From: Sinonovacula constricta
Lineage: Eukaryota; Mollusca; Bivalvia; Cardiida; Solecurtidae
Direction of reading: 5' to 3'
NCBI GenBank assembly: GCA_007844125.1
Contig: CM017569.1
Location: 7,315,547 to 7,379,546, forward strand
DNA: 64,000 nt
Shown here: positions 25,325-37,287 of the stretch, piece by piece
How positions within the stretch are numbered: the stretch's first letter is position 1
How the letters are laid out: every line of letters starts with the position of its first letter
Program-made: the position numbers and the translations under genes
Notes under the pieces: generated by a model
Seen by the model: the letters and a program-made list of their open reading frames with translations, nothing else
Database searches by the model: none
What the model was told of the DNA's origin: nothing

Positions 25325-25715
25325 TAATCGAAATAATACCCCTTTCTTTTCTTAACACTGTGGACATTATCTTTAATGACATCACTACTTTCGTCATAAC
25401 CTATTAAAGAAAACATCAGCGCTTGGATATTTTTGTATTCAAATAGATCAGTTTTCTTTTCATTGCATGCATTTGTAGAACCCCTCATGAAGTACGAGGT
25501 TAGTGCTCTGTAAAACCGGTTTAAGCACCCCAGTCGGCTCATATTGCTGACTGAGTGTTCCGCGGCGGTAACTGTCGGGTTTGCTCTTTTAGTTAAATGA
25601 TTCATAAAAAATGTTCTTAAGTTTCGCTTGGCTTGCATGTGAAATACCTTTGTTCTGTGCCTTTTCGGAGTTTGATATATGTTGCAGTGCTCATAGGACT
25701 TTGTCATATATTCTT
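25325..25715 (+). mobile_element. Family A dispersed repeat, reference copy
   Basis: The most complete copy and the one used here to define the family. In order: GTGGACATTATCTTTAATGA, ACTTTCGTCATAACCTATTA, GCGCTTGGATATTTTTGTAT, the CATTGCATGCATTTG block, GTGCTCTGTAAAACCGGTTT, a CTGACTGAGTGTTCCGCGGC module, GGTAACTGTCGGGTTTGCTC, GCTTGGCTTGCATGTGAAAT, TTTGTTCTGTGCCTTTTCGG, and GGACTTTGTCATATATTCTT. It encodes no obvious protein. The 127-codon minus-strand frame is a shadow that recurs in other copies. Confidence 0.8.
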
Positions 25716-26311
25716 ATTGTTTATTTAACGTAATTAATGTGTTTTCTGGTTTTACGTTGTCATGGTGGATTGAGCAAACTTGTACTGCGGAAGCATGTAT
25801 TGTCAAAACTTTTTTTAACTAATATTTGTCTGTTTGAGTCGTATGACAGATTTGTTGTATGCAAAGTAAATAACCCTCAATTATGTTACCATATTGTGAT
25901 AGCATGTTAGTTCTGGTAAAGATTTTCACAAGAAAGTCAAAATAAAAACACATTAAAACATCTTAAGCAATTATAAGTAGCCTGTATTCCATGACAGTCA
26001 ACACAAGTATGATATTGTGGCCAAGGGCTCATGTTAGTTCGATTCTGTAGGAGCTTACGGAGTTTTATATTGTTAACTTACCTGTCCTAACAGGGCCTTA
26101 TATAGGAAGTAAGTTTACACGTTTTATATTCATATTTCAGTTAAACGCAACCTAATTAGAATCAAAGGTCTACAAAACAAGGGTATGCACGAGTGCAAAA
26201 ACTGAACTCCTGTTATGTTATCAAAAATACTTACCATCATTTTCCAGGATGCTTCGGTGTATCAGTCCTGAACATATCTGGGTTTATGGCTTAGGCCAGA
26301 TTAAACCCACG

Positions 26312-26949
26312 TGTCTTGTGGGTTTGAAAACTTTAGTTATTGTTTGATTTAGATATGATATCGTTTGGATATTGTATTAATTTGGTTTATGTAGGTGTTA
26401 TCATATATTATTAAATATATTTAATGTAATTTATTTCTTCTAACTAATTGAAGAGCGCGTTTTATTTATTCTGCTTTGTCGGGGGTGGGGCTTTATTTTC
26501 TGTACCTATGTAGCTGGATCTGAGTCCGAGTCTAGTAAATATTTAAGTCTAGGCTATATTATGATGGTGAATTTTGACATTGGAGTTCCATTCTCCTTAT
26601 TAATAATTTTGTTTCTATTCTTCAAATTGATCGTCTGCTTTCTTTTTTAAATGACTTAATATAAAGCTGTACGTTTCTTTGATACTCAGATTTTTAGAGG
26701 GGTGTCATTAAAGGACGACTTTTTCGCTATTTTGCCTTCAATTTCGACATGACTTGGAATTCAGACAAGACGTATTTCTGTGCATAATTATTTTTGTCAT
26801 GGCAACAGACTTACATATATGTACATATTACATAGTTTTTATCTTTTCGTCCCTTTATTTTGTTGTAGAACTGGTACTGCACTAAGCGAGTCGTTACATT
26901 AAGTCTATAGTCGTATCCAGGAGCCACTTTGCCGCAAGTACTTAGAGCT
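26312..26949. other. Left part of palindrome loop, nothing recognised
   Basis: Unique sequence inside the loop without supported features. Confidence 0.4.
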
Positions 26950-26953
26950 AAAT

Positions 26954-27290
26954 TTAGCTCAGTGATGGAGAATGTTTGATTTTAGTATAATGAGCCATGA
27001 CCTTGTTCCTTTTTGAAAATTTTATTGCAGAGAATTGTTCTTTTTTCATAATGAATTCGGGCAAGTATCCATCACTGCTGGTCGTTTTGAAGTAATTATC
27101 AACTAATACTTCCGCTTTATCTATCGGACTTGCTATCGTTTTATTATCAATGATGAATGGTTGATTGTGTTGTGGACTGTGCTCTCTGATTTTTTTTTCA
27201 TAAAATCTCATAATCTGTGTGTGTTGTTGGTACAAAAGCTTTCCCAACTATTCTTTCCGTTAATTGTCTAAACGCTTGAAAAGAACTAAG
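26954..27290 (-). pseudogene. LINE pre-RT linker remnant
   Basis: The minus-strand frame reads like the segment just before the reverse transcriptase domain of Jockey/I-type LINEs: an FYEKKI block, FIIDNKTIASPIDKAEVL, and VDNYFKTTSSDG. This follows the usual pattern of a linker, then KA..L...F..TSSD. The reverse transcriptase core that should follow is absent. Upstream on the same strand lies sequence that belongs after the RT domain, so the order is rearranged. Confidence 0.45.
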
Positions 27291-27319
27291 AAAGCCGCGG
27301 TTGTATTGCTCTATTTGAA

Positions 27320-27515
27320 CACCCTTTATTGATTATAATTGCTAATAGCATCCACATATAGAATGCTTACTGTCTTGTTTAATTTTGGCCTTGTTTTTGA
27401 TTCTATTTTTTTTTCAATCATAATTACTCCTGCTCCTATAATATTTTTGATTTCTTTCCTTGGTACCGTCAGTGTAAATGTGGATGTGAGTAGCGTTAGC
27501 TTCATTACTAAGGGG
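27320..27515 (-). pseudogene. LINE RNase H domain remnant
   Basis: On the minus strand HIHIYTDGTKE (with the D codon at 27468-27470) matches the first catalytic aspartate motif of LINE-encoded RNase H. After a frameshift it continues as IIGAGVIMIEKKIE, the usual second strand, and SILYVDAI, which corresponds to the SV..AE.AI helix with the catalytic glutamate replaced. Further stops follow. A dead copy. Confidence 0.5.
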
Positions 27516-27559
27516 ATAATCTGTCATCTATTACGTCTACTAAATTTGTTGAAATGTTA

Positions 27560-27985
27560 ATGGATTTGATCCCTTCATGGAGCGGATTAACTGGAGATGT
27601 TAATTGGTCGGCTGTCCCATTTTGTCTCATAATAACATAATGATCCTTTGTGCGCATGGTTCTGTTAGTTGGCTTGGATACTAACCTACCCTGTTAAATA
27701 TATCTTTATTCTTGATAAATAGCTTTCGTAGTCTAATTAAGCGGACCCAGTACATTAAGCTTCTTTTTTTTATTTGGTATGTTATACAATGTTCTCCTAT
27801 CGCTGCATGTATTTGTTCTATACGTAAGTAATTGTGCTCCCCTATTATCATTTTAATAGCTCTGTTTTGATATCGTTGTAGTTTGTCCAGCAATGTTATT
27901 GTGGGTTTTTTTCCCCGGCCGACTCATTTGGTATTATACCATACCGATCTTTAAATATAATAAGTGCTTGATATAGGGTTGAATA
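27560..27985 (-). pseudogene. LINE RT thumb/connector remnant
   Basis: The minus strand carries TLYQALIIFKDRYGI, the well-known Y..LI...L.YG motif, then after a frameshift LDKLQRYQNRAIKMIIGEH, the L..LQ.RAIR.I motif that follows the reverse transcriptase domain in CR1/Jockey/I LINEs. After IKNKDIFNRVG there is a stop, and frames continue toward the RNase H remnant. Order and strand agree with the RNase H piece. Confidence 0.55.
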
Positions 27986-27989
27986 TAAG

Positions 27990-29564
27990 ACAATGGTATG
28001 TTTCCGATGTTATTTTTTTTCTTGCAGCTAGCCCAATTATATATGTTGTTCGGTACCTATAAATCACGTGAGCGTTTATAAGCCCTAACACAGATTGCCA
28101 CCTTTATGACACCACGTTTTCACTCAAATTAAATGGGCAGTGTGAACGTATGTGGTCATTTAGCTATAGTGCACAACACCTGGAACAGGTCTCAACACAT
28201 GTCACTTGAAGATCCCAGCATACATCGTCCATCAACGAAATTTCACTTCAGTAAACGTACACCGTATCGCAGTGTAAATGTGAAGATTTTCTATCGTAAT
28301 GCATATCGTGTATGGTATCGAACCGTATCGTGTATGGTATCGTGTAAAATGCGTACATGGTATCGTAACTCGAACATAATCGTACCGTACGTACATCGTA
28401 TCGTACCGTAACTGGAAACAGGTGAGTTTCTTAAACAGTTACGGTGTGAACTATAACCGTTTAAGCAATAAACGGAATGGCCTTCGTCATTTGTTTGTTT
28501 GTTGTGTTGTTGTTGTTGTTTTTTTTGTTGTTTTTTGTTGCTTTTTGTTTTATATGATGTTAGTTTAGTCAAACCAAATTGGTTGAAGTTTTCGTTGAAA
28601 AAGAATATTATATTGCTTACCAAACGTTCAAGCTTAAAATACTTTCGAACGTTCGATGTATATCCGAACTTTCGAATGTTCGAAGTTCGCTTACATACCT
28701 AATATTTTGTAACTTTCATAGGACCTTATCATATTTCACATTTGTTAGAACCGCCCCCTACCATTGAAATTATTCGAAAATTGGAAAGTTGATGCCTTGG
28801 TTCGAAACCCGTGTATAAAGCCAGACTATCCCCGTAAATTACGGATTTACATTGGCCTAGATCAGAACATAATACGAGGTATGCACTGACTATTCTATAT
28901 CCCGGGGCATATTCTGACCTGTGCCAGAAATGTCTTGAATCGCCAAACACCATAAGGGGGAGGCAAGGGGAAAATAATAACTTAATTCACGAAGTATTGA
29001 CTGCTCCCGTGTAAATACCGACACAGTCATATTTGTAAACATATAAAATATTTGTTAAAATGTCACTGTTTTAGGCACGTATTCTCCTATTGTCGAAAGC
29101 AGTTTTCGAGTAAGTATTCGAGTAAATAATCATTCTCGGTTAGAAACATATTTTGTTATGTGTTTTTCTTTCAGTATTGCAAACTGACTCTTCTTCATTT
29201 ATATTCAGAATACACTTAAAACTCAACAGGTTTTAACAATAAGGTGTAAGACAATGGCAACAAACCTTTAATAACCCTCTTTAACTTACAAATTTGCATT
29301 TTACATTTTTATCTTGAAGTATTTCATTCAAATTAGCATAAAGCAAATTAGCATATTATACAAAATAATACAAAATTAAAGCTTGTTATTTAACACTATT
29401 AAGCTAAAAACAACAACAATGTTTCTTTAAAAAACATTAAAATGTCGAAAGGGATACAATGAAATTCATCTTGGCCTCACTTTAGCCAAGGAAAGAGTCT
29501 GAGATATAATTTATCCAAGGTGATAATATTCACCGGTTTAACTTCAACCAGGATTGAATATACC
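27990..29564. other. Right part of palindrome loop
   Basis: No gene recognised. A patch at about 28300-28420 is rich in GTATCGTR words. 28491-28550 is TTG/T-rich. 28622-28690 has several TTCGAA-type words. Open frames here are low-information. Confidence 0.4.
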
Positions 29565-30164
29565 CGTGGGTTTAATCTGGCCTAAGCCATAAACCCAAAT
29601 ATGTTCAGGACTGAAACACCGAAGAATTCTGGAAAATGATGGTAAGAATTTTTGATAACATAACAGGAGTTCAGTTTTTGCACTCGCGCATACTCTTGTA
29701 TTGTAGACCTTAGATTCTAATTTGGTTGCGTTTAACTGAAATATGCATATAAAACGTGTAAACTAACTACCTATATTAGGCCCTGTTAGGACAGGTAAGT
29801 TAACAATATAAAACTCCGTAAGCTCCTACAGAATCGAACTAACATGGAGCCATTGCCACAATGTCATACTTGTGTTGACTGTCATGGAATACAGGCTACT
29901 TATAATTGCTTAAGATGTTTTAATGTGTTTTTAATTTGACTTTCTTGTGAAAATCTTTACCAGAACTAACATGGTAGCACAATATGGTAACATAATTGAG
30001 GGTTATTTACTTTGCATACAACAAATCTGTCATACGACTCAAACAGACAAATATTAGTTAAAAAAGTTTTGACAATACATGCTTCCGCAGTACAAGTTTG
30101 CTCAATCCACCATGACAACGAAAAACCAGAAAACACCTTAATTACGTTAAATAAACAATAAGAA

Positions 30165-30530
30165 TATATGACAAAGTCCTATGAGCACTGCAACATTTAT
30201 CAAACTCAAAATGCACAAATATTTTATTAGTCATTTAACTAAAAGAGCAAACCCGACAGATACCTCCTCGGAACAGTCGGTCGGCAATATGAGCCTACTG
30301 GGGTGCTTAAACCGGTTTTACAGAGCTCTAACCTCGCACTTCCTGGTGGGTTTCTACAATGCAAGCAATGAAAAGAAAACTGACCTATTTGAATACAAAA
30401 ATATCCATGCGCTGACATTGTTTTAATAAGTTATGACGAAAGTAGTGATGTCATTGAAAATAATGTCCACAGTGTTTAGAAAAGAAAGGGGTGTTATTTC
30501 GATTAGAAAAAAACAAAAGAAAAATGGTTA
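30165..30530 (-). mobile_element. Family A dispersed repeat in right arm
   Basis: The palindromic partner of the copy at 25325-25715, with all modules in reverse order (GGGGTGCTTAAACCGGTTTT, CAGAGCTCTAACCTCGCACT, AAAATATCCATGCGCTGACA). It arose by duplication of the arm and not by independent insertion. Confidence 0.8.
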
Positions 30531-31668
30531 ATTATAAGTGAAATAAACTTTTTGAATCAAGTAAAACCATGACCAGAGAAGAATAAATGGTTGTAGTATC
30601 TTGTTCATCTGAAGATGTGTCATGAAACGTGTTTCCAGTTAAATAAGTAATCTTAAACTCTTACGCAAAAATCAAGTAAGCTAAAATCTACCATGTTAAT
30701 TTCCTTAAACGTAAACAAAGAGGTTTTACTGTTTTCTCACAAATTTATGTAAATGTTTTCTCTTGATCATCACAGGCACCATTTCCAATTTCCAAACGGT
30801 ATATCTATTAGCCAATCTTTCTTTTTCATTTACGGAATCTGTTCTCTATGCGTCTGTGTCGCCCTAATAAATAAGGTCACGTCCACACTTATTACTCATA
30901 TGGGTCGATGGAAATTGTTTAACTATTCGTATATTGAACCAAGAAAGGAGTTTTTTTTACCACAAATGACCGCGAAACGTCGAAATTTTGCATGTATTGA
31001 AAACATACATTTAAACTTATTAATATTGACTTCATAATACGCCAGAGATCAAATAATGTCAACTGTTTGGCTATAAATAGTTGTTTTAGTGGTAAACCTT
31101 CCGGTTTTGCACTCAACATACAAAACCGCTAAAATATTTATGTAAATGTGACTTTTTACGCTATGTTGTCCATTTATCAATTTTGTAAGTTAATTTATGC
31201 TTGCTTAATTATCTCCGCCATACAACTTGACCGTTCTCCAATTATATCATAACAATAAAGCTCAACTCATCAAGTTTTGTTCAATATGTCTAATTTTGAT
31301 GCGCAGTCTGTTAGAACACTCTGTATTGAATAAGAACTCATTTAAGACGCTTACAAGACTCGTCGTTGCATTAACATGTTAAAAGGAGTATTTTATTTCA
31401 ACTGTTTTCTGTCGTCAAATAAACACAAAACTTTCATGTATTCTGCTGTTTTTACATTTATTAATAATGTCAGAGTTCCTTTTATAGTGTATATGCATTA
31501 TCCGTCTTAAAATTATATTACATTACTCAAGACGACTCAACAGTGTAAATGCGAAAATGCGATATGCATTATATATACGTTATTTCTTTTTCTTTTCACT
31601 GTTTGCATTACTCATTTACTCATTACTCATATAATGTCTCGTTTTCTGGTAACTTTTCATTTGGTTGG

Positions 31669-31793
<125 letters not shown>

Positions 31794-31823
31794 TACATAC
31801 ATATGACAGTACCTTTACTACCA

Positions 31824-32240
31824 TTATTGTATTGTATTACTGTATAGTGTGGTCTTGTGAACTATGAGTATTTCAAGAAGTAGGCCTTATTAAATAATTA
31901 ATTAATGGAACCCTGTGTAACTCGGTAACAAGTTTAATATTAATATTTTAAATCTTTAAAAATAGTCTACAATTAAAGTATAAAGTTCTTACCTGTCCGT
32001 ATTGATTGAAATGAATGCGTCAGAACAGCCAGTCCTATGATACAATTAGTATGCAACTTACATCTATTCACCGAGACGTAATTTTACAAGGCTTCTTACC
32101 AAAATTTCCGTTTTACATTAAGGTAGAAATAGTTAAAAATTAATAAGTGTTTCCCTTTAATAAATCAAAACCAATATCTTTAAGAAACAGTTAAACAGAC
32201 GTAATTCATTTTTAGAATAACAAATCAACAAACAATTCGA
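31824..32240. other. Noncoding stretch, nothing recognised
   Basis: AT-rich flank between the palindrome and the promoter candidate. If that promoter is real, this is its transcribed region on the minus strand. No long open frame. Confidence 0.4.
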
Positions 32241-32255
32241 AGATAAAATGTCTAT

Positions 32256-32412
32256 GCAGCCGAGCGACGTCGGTCGTAGATCCGCTCCGGTATTTATACG
32301 CTTCCCAGAAATCGCTTACTATGGGTGATTCGCGCTAATATTTGATCGATTTCCCCCATACAGTAGGCGAGTCACCCATTAAGTGAAACACTATCATATA
32401 GTTGTGACGTCA
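32256..32412 (-). promoter_or_regulatory. Minus-strand core promoter candidate with CRE and hairpin
   Basis: On the minus strand a full CRE (TGACGTCA, 32405-32412) is followed by a 13-bp inverted repeat (32367-32379 with 32321-32333, one mismatch, 33-base spacer). A TATAAATA at 32292-32299 then sits in a GC-rich setting. The expected start site is about 30 bases downstream, near 32262, in a CG-containing segment. The island is much richer in GC and CpG than its flanks. No ATG-started reading frame of note follows within a few hundred bases. Transcription would run into the right palindrome arm. An LTR promoter is the alternative. Confidence 0.4.
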
Positions 32413-32419
32413 TCGTCGA

Positions 32420-33450
32420 CGCGTAGCTACAGAAGCGGAATTTATTTGACAAGTTGACAGGATATACAAACACAAGAAATTATAAGGATTAACTCGCTAG
32501 TAAATAATCATTGAGCATTTCTAACATATGCAAATAATTAATGAGAAAGCAATTAACATTAACATTTGTTTCTGCTCTGTTATGGATTATTGAGATCAAA
32601 ATATCGAACACACCATTTTGATAGTCGCTAAAACTACCCAAAATGCATCAATAAAATGGCAAAATGGAGTGCCTTCTAATTATGTATAATGCACATTTGG
32701 TTTGGTTTTCTAACTGCACTTAGCAAAAAGCAAAACATTTAACTGTTGATACCTATACACACAATTACGCACGTACAAATACGCAATCCGTTAAATTAAA
32801 TACATCAGGAAAATTTAATTATTCTGTTTCCTATTGGCCGGGTTGTTTTTTTCCGATGAAGGATACCGACTATCACATAAAATGCACATATCGGCCTTGT
32901 GATTTTATGTGCATACATACATTATTTACAATGGTGTATCCACGAAGCTGTCGATTAAAAACAATACCACAAGATGTTGCAGCAGCAAAGCCTATTGTAC
33001 AACAGATTAATTACTCATGTATGTTTTCGATCTTCCCGCTAACGTTGTCGCCAATAATTACTTTCAGTCAGGCTCATCGTCACGAGCTTTTATCGCTTTC
33101 AAGCTCCTCAAATCAAATACATTTGTTTAAAAATAAAACTCTTTATTATCTCCATCACTGTCCAGTACTTTAGACCAAATAAAACAAAAGATTAAGTAAA
33201 AGCACATATCTCCCTACTGTAACAAGCCTGATCAAATAGACATAGCGAGCGGCCCAAAAGTGATAGGACTCTGTACATCACTTCCTGTTTTAGAAAATAA
33301 GCAGGCGCCCACTGAGAGTAAGATATGGGTTATTAATAGGATTTCATATAAAATATACACTCAATAATAATAATGTAACCGGGAATTAAGTGGTAAACAT
33401 ATTAGAATGTACAAATCAACATATTCATAATGTAAGACAAGTAAAATAAA
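32420..33450. other. Noncoding stretch, nothing recognised
   Basis: A 105-codon frame at 32856-33173 has an ATG-like start region and mixed composition, but no motif, splice context or family is evident. Confidence 0.35.
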
Positions 33451-33451
33451 A

Positions 33452-33715
33452 AAATGCCCTATAAGAATTACCACAGATATTTAAATCTGAACTACCTCTA
33501 GACAGATTTAAACATGGTAAATAAAAATGACAAAAAACACAGAGACGAGACATAGAACACAAAAAGAAAAAATAGCAAGTGGAAGGGTTAGTTGGCAAAA
33601 GGACCGAATGGGGTACTTAAACCTGGTTTGAGGAGCGCTCCAACCTTTCACTTCCAAAATATTTTCTATCAAACAGTGTAAATAAAAATATCTCATAAAC
33701 GGTGTCCCAGGACCT
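33452..33715 (-). mobile_element. Family B dispersed repeat, uninterrupted
   Basis: Reverse-oriented copy. Read on the minus strand: TTTATTTACACTGTTTGATA, GGAAGTG, GGAGCGCTCC, GGTTTAAGTACCCCATTCGG, CTTTTTGTGTTCTATGTCTC, TCTGTCTAGAGGTAG, and AAATATCTGTGG. It gives the empty-site structure for the SINE inserted at 8876-9146. Confidence 0.7.
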
Positions 33716-33719
33716 TGAA

Positions 33720-35065
33720 TTATGATAGATGTTCGCCGCATGCTATCACAATTAATGAAGCACTATACTTGTGACAAATAATACCAGCTTCGGGAGAATA
33801 TACGTAATACGTAGAAAACAACAAGCAATCTAGCATGCTGTCTGTATTCGATGTATTCTTTGGAATCTGACTGTAGTTATTAACATGTGTATCGTTTAGA
33901 TCTTTAATATGGAAAATGAAACCAAATGTACATTTTGCTTAGTGACGGACACACAATATTGATTTAAAATATGAAGAAAATGTTGTTTTTTTTAATTTTG
34001 TCTACCTGCGAATAAGACTATCTATATAACCACTTCCATTGTTGAATTCATGTAGGCTGGTTAATCCTAACATGTTACTAAGGACAGTGATTTACAGACG
34101 CTTTTCATTAATTAAACATAGCGTATCCGATATATAATGTTTAGTCTTAAAGTAGAATCGTTAACCAGGACACAGTTTACAAAGATTGTTCAAAGTAAGG
34201 ATGAACACAAGAAGTTAGTCTATAGAGTAGACTTTGATCTGGCTTTTCTGTGAACAATATTCAAATTAACATAGTGGGTAAATATATTAAATAATATTAT
34301 GTTTTCATTGAAAGATAATCGTAAATTACGGTGCGTTTTTATATTGCTGTTTTGCTTAGATAAGAAAGCTGTAAAAAATTATGACACAATGTGTCGCACA
34401 GTGTTGTTTGCGAAAAGTAAAACGGACAAAAACGGCATGCTCGTATATCACTTAATTTTTATAAGATTTATTTAGATCAACTACATAGTAAATAAAGTTG
34501 CAATTGTCTATATGTATCGCCTTTTAATGTGGTCAAACTTTACTAAGTTGGATATTGACACGTTTGATAATGTAAAAAAAAATTAAGTAGAACAAAATTG
34601 AAATTGAATGAAATGTTATAAATGTACTTATTGCGATATGTTATGTATGTTGTTATCGTTGGTAGTGAGCCAACGTTCAAGATACTATTAGAAATATAAT
34701 GAAAATGTTGTTTTCGGCAATCAGTTAATCATTTATGAAGGCAATTTATTTTATGACTAGTTTGTTATCAAACATTATCATATTATTTTATCAATCTTCT
34801 AAACACTAATCTGAGGAAAAAAGCAATAAAAGTTTTTTCTAACTTATTATAATTTATTTAAGCAACAAATTAAGGACATATCTAGAGAGATACATGAGTT
34901 GAATTAAGCCTACTTTAAATTTAAATTAGAAGCACAAATACAAATGCAACAAATGTAAGATCACGTTTATTCCATTAAAGCTGTGCATTCATCGACGCCA
35001 TTGTACAAAAAAACAAACATTTTTCATTCTTAATGCGTGTGTGCTTGTGCAAATGAGAATGATCG
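33720..35065. other. Noncoding stretch, nothing recognised
   Basis: AT-rich. Weak similarity to 18780-20480 at two points (about 34183 and 34945). No gene supported. Confidence 0.35.
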
Positions 35066-35069
35066 ATGA

Positions 35070-35072
35070 CAA

Positions 35073-35129
<57 letters not shown>

Positions 35130-35240
35130 TCTCTCTCCTTCTCTCTGTGTCTGTCTGTCTCTGTCTCTCTGTGCCTCTGTGTCTCTCTGTCCCTGTCTCT
35201 CTGTCTTTCGTCTCTGCCTGTCTGTCTGTCTGCCTGTCTG

Positions 35241-35291
<51 letters not shown>

Positions 35292-35312
35292 CGCTCTCTG
35301 CCTCTCTCTCTA
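35070..35312. repeat. (CT)n / CTGT compound microsatellite
   Basis: A homopyrimidine CT run, then TCTG/CCTG/CTGT variants, then CT again. About 240 bases in all. The long RE-rich and LS-rich frames over it are shadows. Confidence 0.95.
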
Positions 35313-36505
35313 ATAGCGTAACTTATCGGAGACTTTCTTTTATTCAAACATAGATGCAATGCATTTTTAAATAAACGAGTGTATTGTTTCACTAATTTGT
35401 GTTGACACAGTTAAAATGTTGGTCATTTGTTTTATTTCTTCAACCATAATAGACCTCAAAATTATTGACTAATATATCAAGATTGACTGAAAACGGTAGA
35501 TCTGATCTTTAGCATTCATCATCTTCATAAAAAGCAATTTCTATCCTGAATTATTAAAAAAACGCTCTACCTAGATTTAAAAATGTTTTACAGATTACGT
35601 TATCTTACATAGGTTATGTATATTTCATTTGTATATTTAAAGATAATTTAATCTGAACCAATTTATAAACGTTGAATATTTTATAAAATAATTTCATGTC
35701 GTACACGACAAACCGTGTTAAAACAAGGTCAACCATTATGTGCATATGTTGATCACAATAACTGAATAAAATATCTTCCTAATTACAATAAATATTGCAA
35801 AAATATAACAAATTTCGCAGTAATTAAAGCTAAATTTTGAGTTAGGCCACAATTGTTAAAATCACATTTTGGTACAATATCTTTTGATTATCTAAGATGC
35901 CTCCAAAATGGTTAAATTATTGCATATGTCAATGTCAATTATATGAATCTATATCCTAACAGCCTAACAATTAAAATATATTGTAACAACATTTACCCGC
36001 AAAACAAATATATTCCAAAGAATAAAGATTAAACACACCAATACTTTAATGATTATATGGTTTTCAAACGGCAACTATCTTACCATTTATCAAAATGAAT
36101 TGATACAACTATTTTCACATCACAGATCAACCAAGTACTGTGAAGAAAGATCCAATGCTTATATAACAATCTCGTCAATGTCGTTTGATAATAGCAGTAA
36201 AGGTCAAAGGTTGAAGTATGTGTTACAACTGCACTGGACGCTACAACAATTCCATATCAATATCATGTGACAACATGAATATTTTAAAAATAACTAAACA
36301 TGTATTTATTTCCACCAGTAACTGTGATATTAGTATGTACTTGGTGAACTGGTAAACAGCTATGAAACAAGAGAAAAAGGGAAACTGTAAAGATTGCAGG
36401 AATTGGTTCATATCGCGCTTGTTGGGCGCATCATAAAACCTTCCATAAGCATTGAAACTGATCTATTCCGCTTGAAAGTTATTGCAGTTATCTATTTAAA
36501 TGGTA
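35313..36505. other. Noncoding stretch, nothing recognised
   Basis: AT-rich. A 73-codon open frame at 36049-36270 has no recognisable feature. Confidence 0.4.
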
Positions 36506-36657
36506 TCATTTGTTAAAAATAAATTTTCGCGGAGGTGTGTCTTTAGCTGGTTTAGCAAGGTAAATGTCTGCTTCTGTGACATTAGTGCAAGTCGTCCACT
36601 GTCTCTCGTCAAGCGCTGCATAGTCAGTACTTTTAGGAATATCATTGTAAGTGCTTA
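36506..36657 (-). CDS. Candidate coding exon, unrecognised
   Basis: The minus strand is open for about 50 codons to a TGA, in an island with balanced codon use and a soluble-looking peptide (STDYAALDERQWTTCTNVTE, then ADIYLAKPAKDTPPRKF). A possible acceptor, CCTAAAAG, lies near the 5' end; a donor is not evident, so it may be a terminal exon. There is no poly(A) signal in the next ~100 bases. I recognise no family. The composition differs clearly from the AT-driven frames around it. Confidence 0.3.
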
Positions 36658-37287
36658 TATATCATATAAATGATTGATAAAACAAACATTTAATTTGTTT
36701 TTTCAACATTGTTTTGCCATTAGAAGCCGAACATGACACAACATCTCTTACTTCAAGTTTCCTACATGTACACTACAGTATTGGAAACACGGCCCTGGAT
36801 GCGGCAAAAGTACATTAATCTTTTGTTTGCGTCTGCTGCTCACACGCTACACATTCATTGTTCAATAGTATTGTTTTATGGTGATTTTCAACTGTATTCT
36901 GAGCGGCAGAGATTTCGGGTTAAGCAAGGCATGTTAAAGGTACATACAAACTTACAACGCTCAGGTACAAAACCAGGAGATAATATGACATTATAAAAAT
37001 GGATAAATCGCTGTTAACACACATGGCATATTCAGATATGGACTATTATATTGTAACCAAGACAAACAAGATATCGATGGACTCGATGGATGCTCCTCAG
37101 GGTATTACCACGACACAGGAAAATATATTATAATTATATAGCTAAAAAGGGTAATAACTCAGTCAACACAAACTCTCACCTGTTGCTTTGCTTATATTAT
37201 TTGAATATTCACGAACAGACTATGCTATATATAAATTTTTTGTTAAGTGTAATAAATAAGTGTTTTAACAGTTTCACCTAAGGAGGT

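Noticed and set aside
25324..25707. A 127-codon minus-strand frame, with a partly similar frame at 30181-30426.
   Set aside because: Both lie entirely in family A copies, and other copies of the family break the frame. The similarity comes from the repeat and not from protein conservation.
35030..35392. A 120-codon RE-rich minus-strand frame and LS-rich plus-strand frames.
   Set aside because: Shadows of a CT/CTGT microsatellite.
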